Source: DYKG01 sp964596185
GTDB taxonomy: Bacteria > Muiribacteriota > Ozemobacteria > Ozemobacterales > Ozemobacteraceae
Reading direction: 5' to 3'
Assembly (NCBI GenBank): GCA_964596185.1
Contig: CAZQUE010000001.1
Coordinates: 124,001-188,000, forward strand
DNA length: 64,000 nucleotides
Position 1 is the first letter of the stretch, and each line of letters starts with the position of its first letter. The notes below the pieces were generated by a model, which had not been told where the DNA came from, made no database searches, and worked only from the letters and a program-made list of their open reading frames with translations. This document shows positions 8,292-16,308 of this stretch, piece by piece. The position numbers and the translations under genes are program-made.

Positions 8292-9444
8292 CGAGTCCTG
8301 CCTATCGATTCTCCTAAAAATGACGATACTCCTGTGTATTCTGGCTTTTATCGTCGTCGGCGGTGTATTCTTCGCCTATAAAAAACTCAACGAGTTCTTT
8401 AATCGGGGCGAAACCATGGTGGTTCCAGATTTCAGGGGTATGCATATCGTTGAAGTCTTTAAAAACAAGCCTGCCGGCCTCGACGTCGTACGCCGCGACG
8501 AAAAATATGATGAAAAGCAGCCAAAGGATCACGTTATCGCTCAGTATCCAGATCCGGGAACGGTTGTCAAGCAGGGGAAAAAAGTGCAGCTATCGATTTC
8601 GCTCGGCGTTCAGAGAGTTATTGTCCCGGATATGAAGGGAAATAGTATGCGAGAAGTAGATCTGGCCCTGCTCAACTCGCAGCTTGTCCCTGGTGATCGC
8701 GCTTACATCCACTCCGATAATATACCTCATGATCGACTGGTCGGCCAATCACCAATGCCATCTGAGGAATATGGAGTGAATAAGGAAGTCGACCTGCTCA
8801 TAAGCCTCGGCCGCAAGCCAGAACGCCCGATCCTGCCGAATCTTACCGGAGTTACCCTTGATGAAGGCAAAAACAAGCTTAAAGCCTGGGGATTCAATTT
8901 CGGTCGCATTTATTCGCGCAAAGATACTTCCAGACCGAAATTCCAGATTATCTCGACCAGTCCGTCGCCCTATTCGCGAGTGAAAAAAGGCGAAGTAGTC
9001 AGTCTGCTGGTATCAGCAGGAAATGATGAAGGAACTGCAACCAGCGATGATTTGAAAAAATTCGAAATCTTTACCGGTGCCCAGTCTACTTCTGTCGCCG
9101 TCCCCGTTGACGCGAGGCCAACAGTAACCAACGCTCCGCCGCCCAAGATTCTCATTGCCGAAGATCCGGTGAAGCCGGTTGTAGCCAATGCTCAGGTGCC
9201 GTCGGTGCTCATTCCTGCCAGCCCTGCCGTTGCCGATGAAAAAGAGCTCAGCTTTGTAATGCCCGATGGTTTCATGCCAAAAGAGGTGAAATTCATACAC
9301 ATTACCCCGAGCGGGCGACAACAAATTTACTCAGGCACACACAAACCTTTAGATCTTATTAAGGTAAAGGCACCTCATGTGCCGAATAGTAAAGTACAGA
9401 TTTATATTAATGACGTTCCGATAGAAGAAAGAAAAATAGAATAG
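8275..9444 (+). CDS. membrane-anchored triple-PASTA protein
   Basis: Inner-membrane protein with extracytoplasmic PASTA domains, which in PknB/Stk1 kinases and some PBPs bind muropeptides or other cell-wall features. The 389 residues contain a short cytoplasmic tail, one TM helix (about 14-36), and three PASTA domains at about 46-113, 114-180 and 183-249. Each domain shows the VPD/LPN...G start and the Y/S-P-x-P...V-x-x-G-x-x-V-x-L-x-x-S end. A proline/alanine-rich linker and a small C-terminal domain (about 325-389) with no recognised family follow. ATG 8275 (MSKKSS) is chosen because it has GGAAG upstream; an in-frame start at 8227 would lie deep inside rlmN. The next gene encodes a kinase-like protein, so the pair resembles a PASTA kinase split in two. 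Confidence 0.85.
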   Translation: MSKKSSESCLSILLKMTILLCILAFIVVGGVFFAYKKLNEFFNRGETMVVPDFRGMHIVEVFKNKPAGLDVVRRDEKYDEKQPKDHVIAQYPDPGTVVKQGKKVQLSISLGVQRVIVPDMKGNSMREVDLALLNSQLVPGDRAYIHSDNIPHDRLVGQSPMPSEEYGVNKEVDLLISLGRKPERPILPNLTGVTLDEGKNKLKAWGFNFGRIYSRKDTSRPKFQIISTSPSPYSRVKKGEVVSLLVSAGNDEGTATSDDLKKFEIFTGAQSTSVAVPVDARPTVTNAPPPKILIAEDPVKPVVANAQVPSVLIPASPAVADEKELSFVMPDGFMPKEVKFIHITPSGRQQIYSGTHKPLDLIKVKAPHVPNSKVQIYINDVPIEERKIE

Positions 9445-9466
9445 CCACAAAGCTACGGAGGCAAGA

Positions 9467-10675
9467 ATGATCGGTGAAGTAATCAGCGACAAATACAAGA
9501 TTGTCGCACCTTTGTCAGAGAGCCACATGTATGAAGTATTCAAGGCTCACGAAATTGCTACAGGTGCTACAGTAGTTATCAAACTCCTTAAAGAGGAAAT
9601 GGCTGTAAACACCGACCGAGTTAAATGTTTCAGTGATGAGATACGGTCGTTTGCAAGTGTGTCGCACCCACTGGTCGCGGCGATACTCGACATCGACATG
9701 TATGACGATCGCCCCTACGTGGTTACTGAACTTGTCGATGGCGAAGATCTGCACTCCTGGATCAAAGGCGAAGTGCTGCCCTTTGCTGAAGCAATAAAAA
9801 TAATGCAGGATCTGGCAACGGTTTTACAGTATGCTGCCGACGAAAAAGTTGAATACAGAACAATAAAGCTTTCAAATGTTTTGCGAAATCGTGAAGGCAA
9901 GCTAAAAGTACTTTCTTTTACCCATCCGCGACTCAAACTGGCTGGAAGAAAACGCAACAGTGAAAATTCCGGAGTTCACTCAGACCTGTTTTTCCTGGGA
10001 ACGACTTTCTTCGAATTGCTTGCCGGAGAATCGCCGATTCGTAAGCGTGGCGGTATCAACGAACTCTGGGATATGAAACTTGAAAGCCTTTTGAGAATAA
10101 GGCATTCCGCTTTGACACCAGAACAGATCGATAAGGTAGTCGCCTTTATTCGCCGGACGCTTACCCGGGAAATGAATAATCGCTTTGAAAGTCATGAAGA
10201 ATTTCTAAAATCCATTGCCGATCTGGCCGGTCTGGTTAGAGGCAATTCGATAAAACAGAAAGGTCGACAACTGTCAATGGCCTCTCAGGTTGTCGATGCT
10301 CTCAACGGAAGAATGTCCAACATTAACACTGCAATGCCTAAAATTTTGCCCAGATCGACTGCGACAGAATTGCAGGCAGCAACTGGCAGTCTTGCCGATC
10401 AGACCGGTGAAGTTCTTGAACCCGGAGTTGCCCAGGCATTTGAAGGCAATCTTGCCTTGGATAGCAGTCTGGAAACTATTGAATCATCAGCAAACGATGA
10501 AATGCCATCTTTTAAAGCTGCCAGAAGGCCTGCACTGAAACTTTTGAAAAACAGTGTTCCGGCATCTGATAATCAGGCCTGGCAGGAAGCAGAAGAAGCT
10601 CATTGGTTAAGAAATCCGGTCATTTTCATGGGCTCCTGTCTGGTGGTCATGATCCTTCTTATTCTTTTCTGGTAA
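9467..10675 (+). CDS. tail-anchored Ser/Thr protein pseudokinase
   Basis: Protein-kinase fold (about 9-255), a low-complexity linker (about 260-375) and a C-terminal TM anchor (about 382-402), so the kinase-like domain faces the cytoplasm. The beta-3 lysine K39 (VVIK), the alpha-C glutamate E58 and the alpha-F aspartate D173 (SDLFFLG) are kept. The glycine loop is replaced by LSESHMYEV, the HRD motif reads YRT (130-132, catalytic Asp lost, though N137 remains), and DFG reads SFT (150-152). Phosphotransfer is therefore unlikely; a docking or regulatory role is inferred. GGAG lies just before the ATG. It sits 22 bp after the PASTA gene, the arrangement expected of a split PknB-like receptor. 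rpe starts 5 bp after its stop. Confidence 0.85.
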   Translation: MIGEVISDKYKIVAPLSESHMYEVFKAHEIATGATVVIKLLKEEMAVNTDRVKCFSDEIRSFASVSHPLVAAILDIDMYDDRPYVVTELVDGEDLHSWIKGEVLPFAEAIKIMQDLATVLQYAADEKVEYRTIKLSNVLRNREGKLKVLSFTHPRLKLAGRKRNSENSGVHSDLFFLGTTFFELLAGESPIRKRGGINELWDMKLESLLRIRHSALTPEQIDKVVAFIRRTLTREMNNRFESHEEFLKSIADLAGLVRGNSIKQKGRQLSMASQVVDALNGRMSNINTAMPKILPRSTATELQAATGSLADQTGEVLEPGVAQAFEGNLALDSSLETIESSANDEMPSFKAARRPALKLLKNSVPASDNQAWQEAEEAHWLRNPVIFMGSCLVVMILLILFW

Positions 10676-10680
10676 GCAGA

Positions 10681-11337
10681 ATGAAACGAAAGATCCGCAT
10701 AGCTCCTTCAATTTTATCCGCCGATTTCGCCCATTTTGCCAGCGAGCTGAAAGTGCTCGAAAATTCAGGTGCAGACTGGGTGCATGTCGATGTCATGGAT
10801 GGTCACTTCGTGCCAAACCTTACTTTTGGTCCGCCAGTAATCAAGGCGCTGCGTCAACACAGCAAATTGCCATTCGACGTGCATCTGATGATCGAAAAAC
10901 CCGAAAATTGGCTCGAGGCATATAAAGACGCCGGTGCTGACCGACTTCTTTTTCATATCGAGGCTTGTGCGCATTCTCATCGCTACCTGACCAGAGTGCG
11001 TGAACTGGGCATGGCTTCTGGTATTACGCTTAATCCGCAAACACCTTTGTGCGACATTGAATATGTTTTAGAGCAATGTGATCAGGTTTTATTAATGTCA
11101 GTTAATCCCGGGTTTGGCGGACAAAAATTCATCGAAAGCACTATTGAAAAAATTTCCCGATTGCGGCAGATGATTGATCAGAAGGGCCTTGCGACGGTTA
11201 TCGAGGTCGATGGTGGAGTGAGTATGCAGAATGCGCAAAGAATTGTCGAGGCAGGTGCCGATGTATTAGTTATGGGTTCTGCATTTTTCTCGGCAGAAGA
11301 TAAAAAAGGACTTGTCGAAAGCGTGCAGAACCTCTGA
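10681..11337 (+). CDS. rpe: ribulose-phosphate 3-epimerase
   Basis: Interconverts ribulose-5-phosphate and xylulose-5-phosphate in the pentose phosphate pathway. The 218-residue TIM barrel shows PSILSADF, HVDVMDGHFVPN, DVHLMI, VNPGFGGQKF and EVDGG, which supply the metal-binding His/Asp set and phosphate-binding loops. The ATG at 10681 is preferred: it gives the family's usual N-terminus, whereas the upstream in-frame start at 10603 would overlap the pseudokinase. rpe next to PASTA-kinase genes is a known arrangement in Firmicutes, which supports reading the preceding two genes as a PASTA-kinase derivative. Confidence 0.95.
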   Translation: MKRKIRIAPSILSADFAHFASELKVLENSGADWVHVDVMDGHFVPNLTFGPPVIKALRQHSKLPFDVHLMIEKPENWLEAYKDAGADRLLFHIEACAHSHRYLTRVRELGMASGITLNPQTPLCDIEYVLEQCDQVLLMSVNPGFGGQKFIESTIEKISRLRQMIDQKGLATVIEVDGGVSMQNAQRIVEAGADVLVMGSAFFSAEDKKGLVESVQNL

Positions 11338-11362
11338 AATAAATAGAACAGAGGCAGACAAT

Positions 11363-12706
11363 ATGCTCGAAGCTCCAAAAAATATGCTTGGACTTCTGGT
11401 TCAACTCGAACAGGAAACCAGAGAAAATCCCGATGATATTCAGCTGATGCAGCGGCTGGCCCGGCTATATCTCAAAAATGGGGCTAATGAAGATTCGGTT
11501 CGCATCTATGAGAAAATCCTGCGACTTGAGCCTGAAAATGCCCTGATCATGGTGGAGCTTGCCAGTTGCCAGATCAAACTAGGGAACTTCGAAGAAGCAA
11601 CATTTTTGCTTGAACGGGCTCAAGAAATCAAACCCGGGTTTTATGCCGTTTTTCTGACCTTTTCACGTCTTTATGAGGCGCAGAAAGATACTGGCCGTCA
11701 GGTGAGTTTTCTAATGCTTGCCGCTAATGCCGCACCTGAAAAAACTGAAATCAGGCTGGCGCTTGCCGATCTTTTGAAAAGGCATGGCGACGTAAATGGG
11801 GCAATTTCTCAATATCGTAGCTTGATCGAAGAGCATCCAAGACTCGAACCGGCTTTATTCGCTGCAGGTATCTTGCTGATGAACCGAAATGAGCTTGCCG
11901 AGGCGATGATGTGCTTTCGGCGTATACTTAATTTTAATCCTGGTGCTTTTGATGCTCATTTTAACCTCGCCAACTGTCTTTTCCGCCAGAAAAAGTATCA
12001 GATGGCAATTACTCATTTCCGTTTTGCCAGCAGAAGTAAAAAAATGGTCGAACGCTCACTTTATCTTTCAGCACAATGTCATCTGCAGTTAGGTGATTAC
12101 GACCGGGCGATCGTTGCCATGGAACAGCTGGTAAATCATGACGAAAACAATATTTCTTATCAGAAAAGTCTTGCAGAAATTTACTCGGCGGCCAAAGAGC
12201 ACGATCTGGCTCGCGACACATGGCGTTTGCTGTCAAAGCTGGCTCCAGAACGCCCTGAATTCATGGTCAAATATGCTGAGTCCCTGGTGCGATTGAAGGA
12301 TTTCGATCGGGCAGAAAAGGCTCTCGACAATCTCTTCCGAATGCATCCAGGGCACATCGAGGGACATCGTATTCTTGGTGAAATCTATCTGTTAAGGGGC
12401 CAATACTCTGCAGCAATCGAAGAATTCAAGCGCACTCTGATGATCAATGAAAACTATGCCGCGGTTTATCTTGGCCTGGCAAAAGTTTTTGCTGAAACCG
12501 GTGAAATGGAAAAAGAATATCAGGCTCTTGAAAAGGCCTGTGAACTAGGTATCGAAGAACCACAGATTTTGCTGAAACTTGGCCAGCTTGAAAATCGTTT
12601 GAATAAGCCGACCTCGCTCGACAGATTTCGAAGAATCACAGAAATTGCTCCAGATTCAGACTGTGCTCTTGAAGCCGAATATTATCTAAGGCACCAGGCC
12701 GCCTGA
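11363..12706 (+). CDS. TPR-repeat protein
   Basis: Soluble protein of 447 residues made almost wholly of tetratricopeptide repeats, recognisable from spaced A/G...Y/F...A patterns such as LARLYLKNGANEDSVRIYEK and HFNLANCLFRQKKYQMAITH. There is no signal peptide or TM segment, so it is probably a cytoplasmic protein-interaction scaffold. The ATG at 11363 is chosen because GAGG lies 8-9 nt before it. An in-frame start at 11312 would overlap rpe. The partner is unknown; the operon position suggests a link to the PASTA/pseudokinase pair, but that is inference. It converges with the next gene, with one base between the stops. Confidence 0.85.
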   Translation: MLEAPKNMLGLLVQLEQETRENPDDIQLMQRLARLYLKNGANEDSVRIYEKILRLEPENALIMVELASCQIKLGNFEEATFLLERAQEIKPGFYAVFLTFSRLYEAQKDTGRQVSFLMLAANAAPEKTEIRLALADLLKRHGDVNGAISQYRSLIEEHPRLEPALFAAGILLMNRNELAEAMMCFRRILNFNPGAFDAHFNLANCLFRQKKYQMAITHFRFASRSKKMVERSLYLSAQCHLQLGDYDRAIVAMEQLVNHDENNISYQKSLAEIYSAAKEHDLARDTWRLLSKLAPERPEFMVKYAESLVRLKDFDRAEKALDNLFRMHPGHIEGHRILGEIYLLRGQYSAAIEEFKRTLMINENYAAVYLGLAKVFAETGEMEKEYQALEKACELGIEEPQILLKLGQLENRLNKPTSLDRFRRITEIAPDSDCALEAEYYLRHQAA

Positions 12707-12707
12707 T

Positions 12708-13436
12708 TCAATTCAAAGCTATCATTGCCGCGATTCCAGTCAGCTGGATTGCGGCAAAAATTCTTTCAGGCCAATTTTTTTCTGGGAAAATTGCCGCTAT
12801 CAATGCCGCTGCACCGACGAAAATTGCCGGGGCAAATGCAAATCTGGGTGCCATGGCGAATAAAAACAGGAAACTCAAGCCTGCCCAGGCCGGCAGAGTG
12901 GCAAATTTAGTCCGAAAAGTTGCCAGCGCGGCGATGGCAAATGCGATTAATGGCGCAACTTTCACTGGTAAAGACAGAAACGGGCAGCCATGCAGCGGAA
13001 AATTGAAGAGGATGAAAATCATCGCCGGCCACACATAAGGCCCAGGCTCAAGAACTTCACGGCGAATAAATATGACCGTGGCAACGAACCAGATCACGGC
13101 CTTGCTTGCCAAAGCGATAAAAGCCAGCGAGAGACCGGCCTGACGAAAGCTTGCGGCAAGGATTATGGCGATTGAAGCTTCTACCACAGGGTACTGCCAG
13201 GAAATCGGCGCCTGGCAGTAGCGGCATTTTCCCCTTAGCATTAGCCAGCTCAAAACCGGCAGCAAATCACCGGCATGAAGTCGATGATTGCATTTTGGGC
13301 ATGCAGAGGGTGGAAAAATAACCGAGGTTCGGCTCGACATTCGCAGAATGACTACGTTACAGAAACTGCCCAGGAGACTGCCAAAAACAAGGAAAAAGAT
13401 GGTTAACAGATTTTGAAGTAACTCTTGCGCTGGCAT
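12708..13436 (-). CDS. prepilin-peptidase-like membrane protein lacking the catalytic aspartates
   Basis: The N-terminal half (about 10-95) matches the cytosolic zinc-binding/N-methylase domain of type IV prepilin peptidases: GSLLGSFCNVVILR, then paired cysteines in CPKC (48-51) and CRYC (71-74). The C-terminal half is a membrane bundle like the A24 peptidase domain. However, the usual first aspartate motif (IDxEHxxxPD-like) reads IFIRREVLEPG here, and no GxGD motif exists. Peptidase activity is thus doubtful; a methylase-only or assembly role is possible. At 242 residues it is slightly short for PilD. It lies downstream of the pilin on the same strand, but a terminator separates them. Confidence 0.75.
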   Translation of the reverse strand: MPAQELLQNLLTIFFLVFGSLLGSFCNVVILRMSSRTSVIFPPSACPKCNHRLHAGDLLPVLSWLMLRGKCRYCQAPISWQYPVVEASIAIILAASFRQAGLSLAFIALASKAVIWFVATVIFIRREVLEPGPYVWPAMIFILFNFPLHGCPFLSLPVKVAPLIAFAIAALATFRTKFATLPAWAGLSFLFLFAMAPRFAFAPAIFVGAAALIAAIFPEKNWPERIFAAIQLTGIAAMIALN

Positions 13437-13490
13437 AATTTTCTTTCTATTTGAGGTTAAAACAGAATAATCGATTTAACCCATGAAGGC

Positions 13491-13521
13491 AAAAAAAAAG
13501 AGCGACTGAAACCAGTCGCTC
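13491..13521 (-). terminator. Rho-independent terminator after the pilin
   Basis: A perfect 9-bp stem (13500-13508 with 13513-13521) and a 4-base loop are followed on the minus strand by a 9-T tract (13491-13499). It ends the pilin transcript 21 bp after the stop codon. Confidence 0.93.
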
Positions 13522-13541
13522 AATTTTGTGACTAAGAAAAC

Positions 13542-13886
13542 TTAGCTGTCGTTGCTTTCAATGGTTCCATGGTTAGAACATTCGATGAGACCATTGTCAT
13601 CAAGGCCGGTGCCTGAAATGACACAACTCTGCGCTGCTGGCGTAATGGGAGCCTTGAGATACTTACCGCTGACGAGTTTACTCATAACGAGTGTGCTCAT
13701 CATGTCGGTGTGATCCATGTTGTACATTTCAACTGCACCAAGGACAACTCTCATGTTTGCGTAGCAGGCTTTTTCACGGGCCTGTTCACGAGCCTTTCGG
13801 AAGTTAGGAATCGCGATGGCGGCCAGAATACCAATAATAGCGATAACGATCATAAGTTCAATCAACGTGAAGCCTCTGCGTTTCAT
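13542..13886 (-). CDS. type IV pilin / pseudopilin, class III signal peptide
   Basis: Pilin subunit of 114 residues. The leader MKRRG is followed by the mature N-terminus FTLIELMIVIAIIGILA, with cleavage after G5 and the assembly glutamate at mature position 5 (E10). A hydrophobic helix runs to about residue 27. C88 and C103 could form a C-terminal disulfide loop of the type IV pilin D-region kind. The last five residues, E-S-N-D-S (110-114), are an extended bacterial N-glycosylation sequon (D/E-x-N-x-S/T). A strong ribosome site (AAAGGAG), its own promoter and a terminator make it a monocistronic, highly expressed gene. The two STT3-like genes lie divergently next door. Whether it is the major pilin or a pseudopilin cannot be settled from this window. 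Confidence 0.93.
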   Translation of the reverse strand: MKRRGFTLIELMIVIAIIGILAAIAIPNFRKAREQAREKACYANMRVVLGAVEMYNMDHTDMMSTLVMSKLVSGKYLKAPITPAAQSCVISGTGLDDNGLIECSNHGTIESNDS

Positions 13887-13930
13887 AAAAACTCCTTTCT
13901 TGAAAAAATTACGGTACTACCGTCAACTTA

Positions 13931-13959
13931 ATACTAACTAGAATGATGGGTTTTGTCAA
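13931..13959 (-). promoter_or_regulatory. strong sigma-70-type promoter of the pilin gene
   Basis: On the minus strand TTGACA (13954-13959) is followed after exactly 17 bases by TAGTAT (13931-13936), with a perfect -35 and 4 of 6 matches in the -10. The start codon lies about 45 bp downstream. Confidence 0.75.
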
Positions 13960-14027
13960 TCACCCCCGGTAGCCCGAAAAAGTTCGTTAATTGTTAGGGT
14001 TTTCTACATTATTGTCTGCAACCCTGT

Positions 14028-14056
14028 TTGACAATTTTTTTCCTTTTCTATATTCT
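14028..14056 (+). promoter_or_regulatory. sigma-70-type promoter of the STT3-like pair
   Basis: TTGACA at 14028-14033, 17 bases, then TATTCT at 14051-14056. The predicted transcript start (about 14063) lies after the possible start at 13991 and so supports the TTG start at 14090. It is divergent from the pilin promoter. Confidence 0.65.
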
Positions 14057-14089
14057 TTACCAATCCAAATGGTCGAAAGGCTTTTCCCC

Positions 14090-16291
14090 TTGAAAAAAGT
14101 TCTGGGAGCAACTTTATTAATTCTTGCTCTGGTTTCCCTTACTTTTTTTTTCTCAGATTTTTTTTATGGCCATTATTCGGGCTCGGAGTACAGAACTTTA
14201 GACCCTGATTCGTTATTTTTTTTGCGAATATTTGAAAAAACCATGGCTCAAGGTAATGTCCCTGCCTATGATAGCTATGGATCATTTCCCGACAGATTCA
14301 ATTTTCAATACCCGCCATTTCACATGTTCATTTTGCAAAAAACTGCAAACTTTTTGAGTTTGATCTGGCCTGGCCAAGACCCTCGCTACCTTGTGGGGTG
14401 GCTCCCTCCTTTTTTTGGATGGGTTTTGGCTATGATCCTGGTGAGCTTCGTCTGGGCAAAGACCCGCAATGCTGTTTTGACTTTACTGGTCAGCTTTGCC
14501 TGTGTTCCGGGCATTATCTCGACGATAATTTATCAGTTTCAAAGAATCGATTACCATTTTCTCAACAATTTTTTCATCTGGGTTTGGATCATTTTTGCGG
14601 CGTTATACTGTGATGGCAGAAAGCAGTGGCATTTGATCGCAGGTGTCGTTGCTGCGCTTCTGTTTCAAATGACCTGGGGTGGTACACCCTTGTTTTTTTT
14701 CATTGTAACCGTTTATTTTGTGGTTCTGCTTTTTTTCAGATCCGGAATCTTATCTGATTTTGGCTTCTATTGTTCTTCTTCAATGGTTGTTTCTTCTTTG
14801 ACCATTTTGCTTTTCCTGGTCATTTCAGGAGTTAAAACATTCAATCTCGGGGGATTGAGTCTATTGCAGCCCCTGCTGATTCTTTCTGGCGGGATATTCG
14901 TGGTTATCGCACTATGGATGCCTTCATTATCCGGGAAAGGTAGATTTGCTCTGCTTGCTCCGATATTGATTTTTGCCGCATTGCTTTTTCCTTATTTTTT
15001 CGAGAAGGTAAAAGATGGTTTTACCTTTGTATCAAATTCTGATTTAAACCTTCAGTCTATTAACGAGTTAAGGGCGGGAATCAATTTTTCTCAAATTCTG
15101 GTGTCATTTTCAGGAATTATTTCTGCTGTATCGAAGCTGAGACTAGTCTTTTTTCTGTTTCCATTTCTGATTTTCTTCAATCCATCCGGTCTTTTTGATG
15201 GCGGTGGCAAACTTTTGAAGGGCTTTAGCGCGATTTTTCTTCTTATGGGGTGTTTTTCCGAAAGATATTTTCGTTGGCTGGGCATTTTAATCGGATTTTG
15301 GAATGGCGTGGCCCTGTTTTTTCTTTTTTGCGTAATAAGTTCGACTGTAAAGGCGGATGATTCAACGGTCTTCAGGAAAAATTTCAAATATTTGTTTTTT
15401 CTGCCATTTTTGCTTCTGCACTTTTTCTGGAGTTATCCAATGTTTTATAAACCCAGTTCTGCTTCTGGAGCTGCGCTGATGTCTGCGATGAATTGGATTC
15501 GCGACAATACGCCACCTACCAGCGGTTTCTTAGACAATAAGACTCCGGAATACGGTATTTACAACTACTGGCATTCAGGTAATGTCGTCAATTACTACGC
15601 TCAGCGCCCGACAATCGTAAACAATACCATGGTTGGGTATGGAAAAATGGCCGAAATTTTTTGCGCTGCAGATGAAGAATCTGCCTATTCGATTTGCGAG
15701 AAATATGGGATCAGATATTTTTATATCAACTCTTTTTATGATTTTTCTGATCGATTGGTCCGGTTTATGAGGGCATACTACCTTAGGCCGGGCGTGACCG
15801 GAACCGAATATCTATTCTTTCCTGATTATATTGATAATCCTGAAGATAGCTTTAAGTTCGACAAGACATTTCACTACTGGCTAAGAAATAAACTGGCAAT
15901 TGAACCTTCCGGGATGTTCTCTGAAGCTGCTTCCAGACTAAGAATCGTATATTGTGATGAATATCATAGTGCCAACATGCTGCCCACCTATCTACTTTAT
16001 GAACTGGTGCGCGGAGCAGTTGTTAAAGGGAATGCCGACGCGGGTTCAGAGGTGGAGGTTGCTTTGGACTGTCGTTTTGCTGATGTTGAAACCAGATACA
16101 GAAGAAAAGTCAAAGTTTCCGATCAGGGCGATTTTTCTATCCGACTTCCCTATGCAAATTCATGGAAAAATGGCAATGTTGAAACAGGCAGTGCTTATCA
16201 AATCTCAGTCTTTATTGACGGAAAGATGAGTGAGCGCAGCTTTTCTCTTTCAGAAAATGATGTGGCAGCTGGTAACGAGATAAAATTGTGA
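14090..16291 (+). CDS. STT3-like oligosaccharyltransferase (copy 2)
   Basis: Membrane glycosyltransferase of 733 residues in the STT3/PglB/AglB class, predicted to put a lipid-linked glycan on asparagine outside the cytoplasm. It has an N-terminal TM helix, the acidic loop motif D38-P-D40-S followed by FFLR, YPPFH, then about a dozen TM helices. The C-terminal domain carries a WWDYG-like motif at W494 (YWHSGN) followed by NYYAQRPTIVNNT, and ends in a beta-rich domain of about 90 residues. The TTG at 14090 has AAAGG 9 nt upstream and matches the starts of the other two copies; ATG 14069 is the alternative but lacks a ribosome site. It lies divergent to the pilin, the likely acceptor (inference). 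Confidence 0.87.
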   Translation: MKKVLGATLLILALVSLTFFFSDFFYGHYSGSEYRTLDPDSLFFLRIFEKTMAQGNVPAYDSYGSFPDRFNFQYPPFHMFILQKTANFLSLIWPGQDPRYLVGWLPPFFGWVLAMILVSFVWAKTRNAVLTLLVSFACVPGIISTIIYQFQRIDYHFLNNFFIWVWIIFAALYCDGRKQWHLIAGVVAALLFQMTWGGTPLFFFIVTVYFVVLLFFRSGILSDFGFYCSSSMVVSSLTILLFLVISGVKTFNLGGLSLLQPLLILSGGIFVVIALWMPSLSGKGRFALLAPILIFAALLFPYFFEKVKDGFTFVSNSDLNLQSINELRAGINFSQILVSFSGIISAVSKLRLVFFLFPFLIFFNPSGLFDGGGKLLKGFSAIFLLMGCFSERYFRWLGILIGFWNGVALFFLFCVISSTVKADDSTVFRKNFKYLFFLPFLLLHFFWSYPMFYKPSSASGAALMSAMNWIRDNTPPTSGFLDNKTPEYGIYNYWHSGNVVNYYAQRPTIVNNTMVGYGKMAEIFCAADEESAYSICEKYGIRYFYINSFYDFSDRLVRFMRAYYLRPGVTGTEYLFFPDYIDNPEDSFKFDKTFHYWLRNKLAIEPSGMFSEAASRLRIVYCDEYHSANMLPTYLLYELVRGAVVKGNADAGSEVEVALDCRFADVETRYRRKVKVSDQGDFSIRLPYANSWKNGNVETGSAYQISVFIDGKMSERSFSLSENDVAAGNEIKL

Positions 16292-16308
16292 AAAAGAGGA
16301 CTTGAACC

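Noticed and set aside
13991..14089. Longer start for the STT3-like gene
   Set aside because: It lies upstream of the likely promoter at 14028-14056, has no ribosome site, and gives an N-terminus unlike the other copies.
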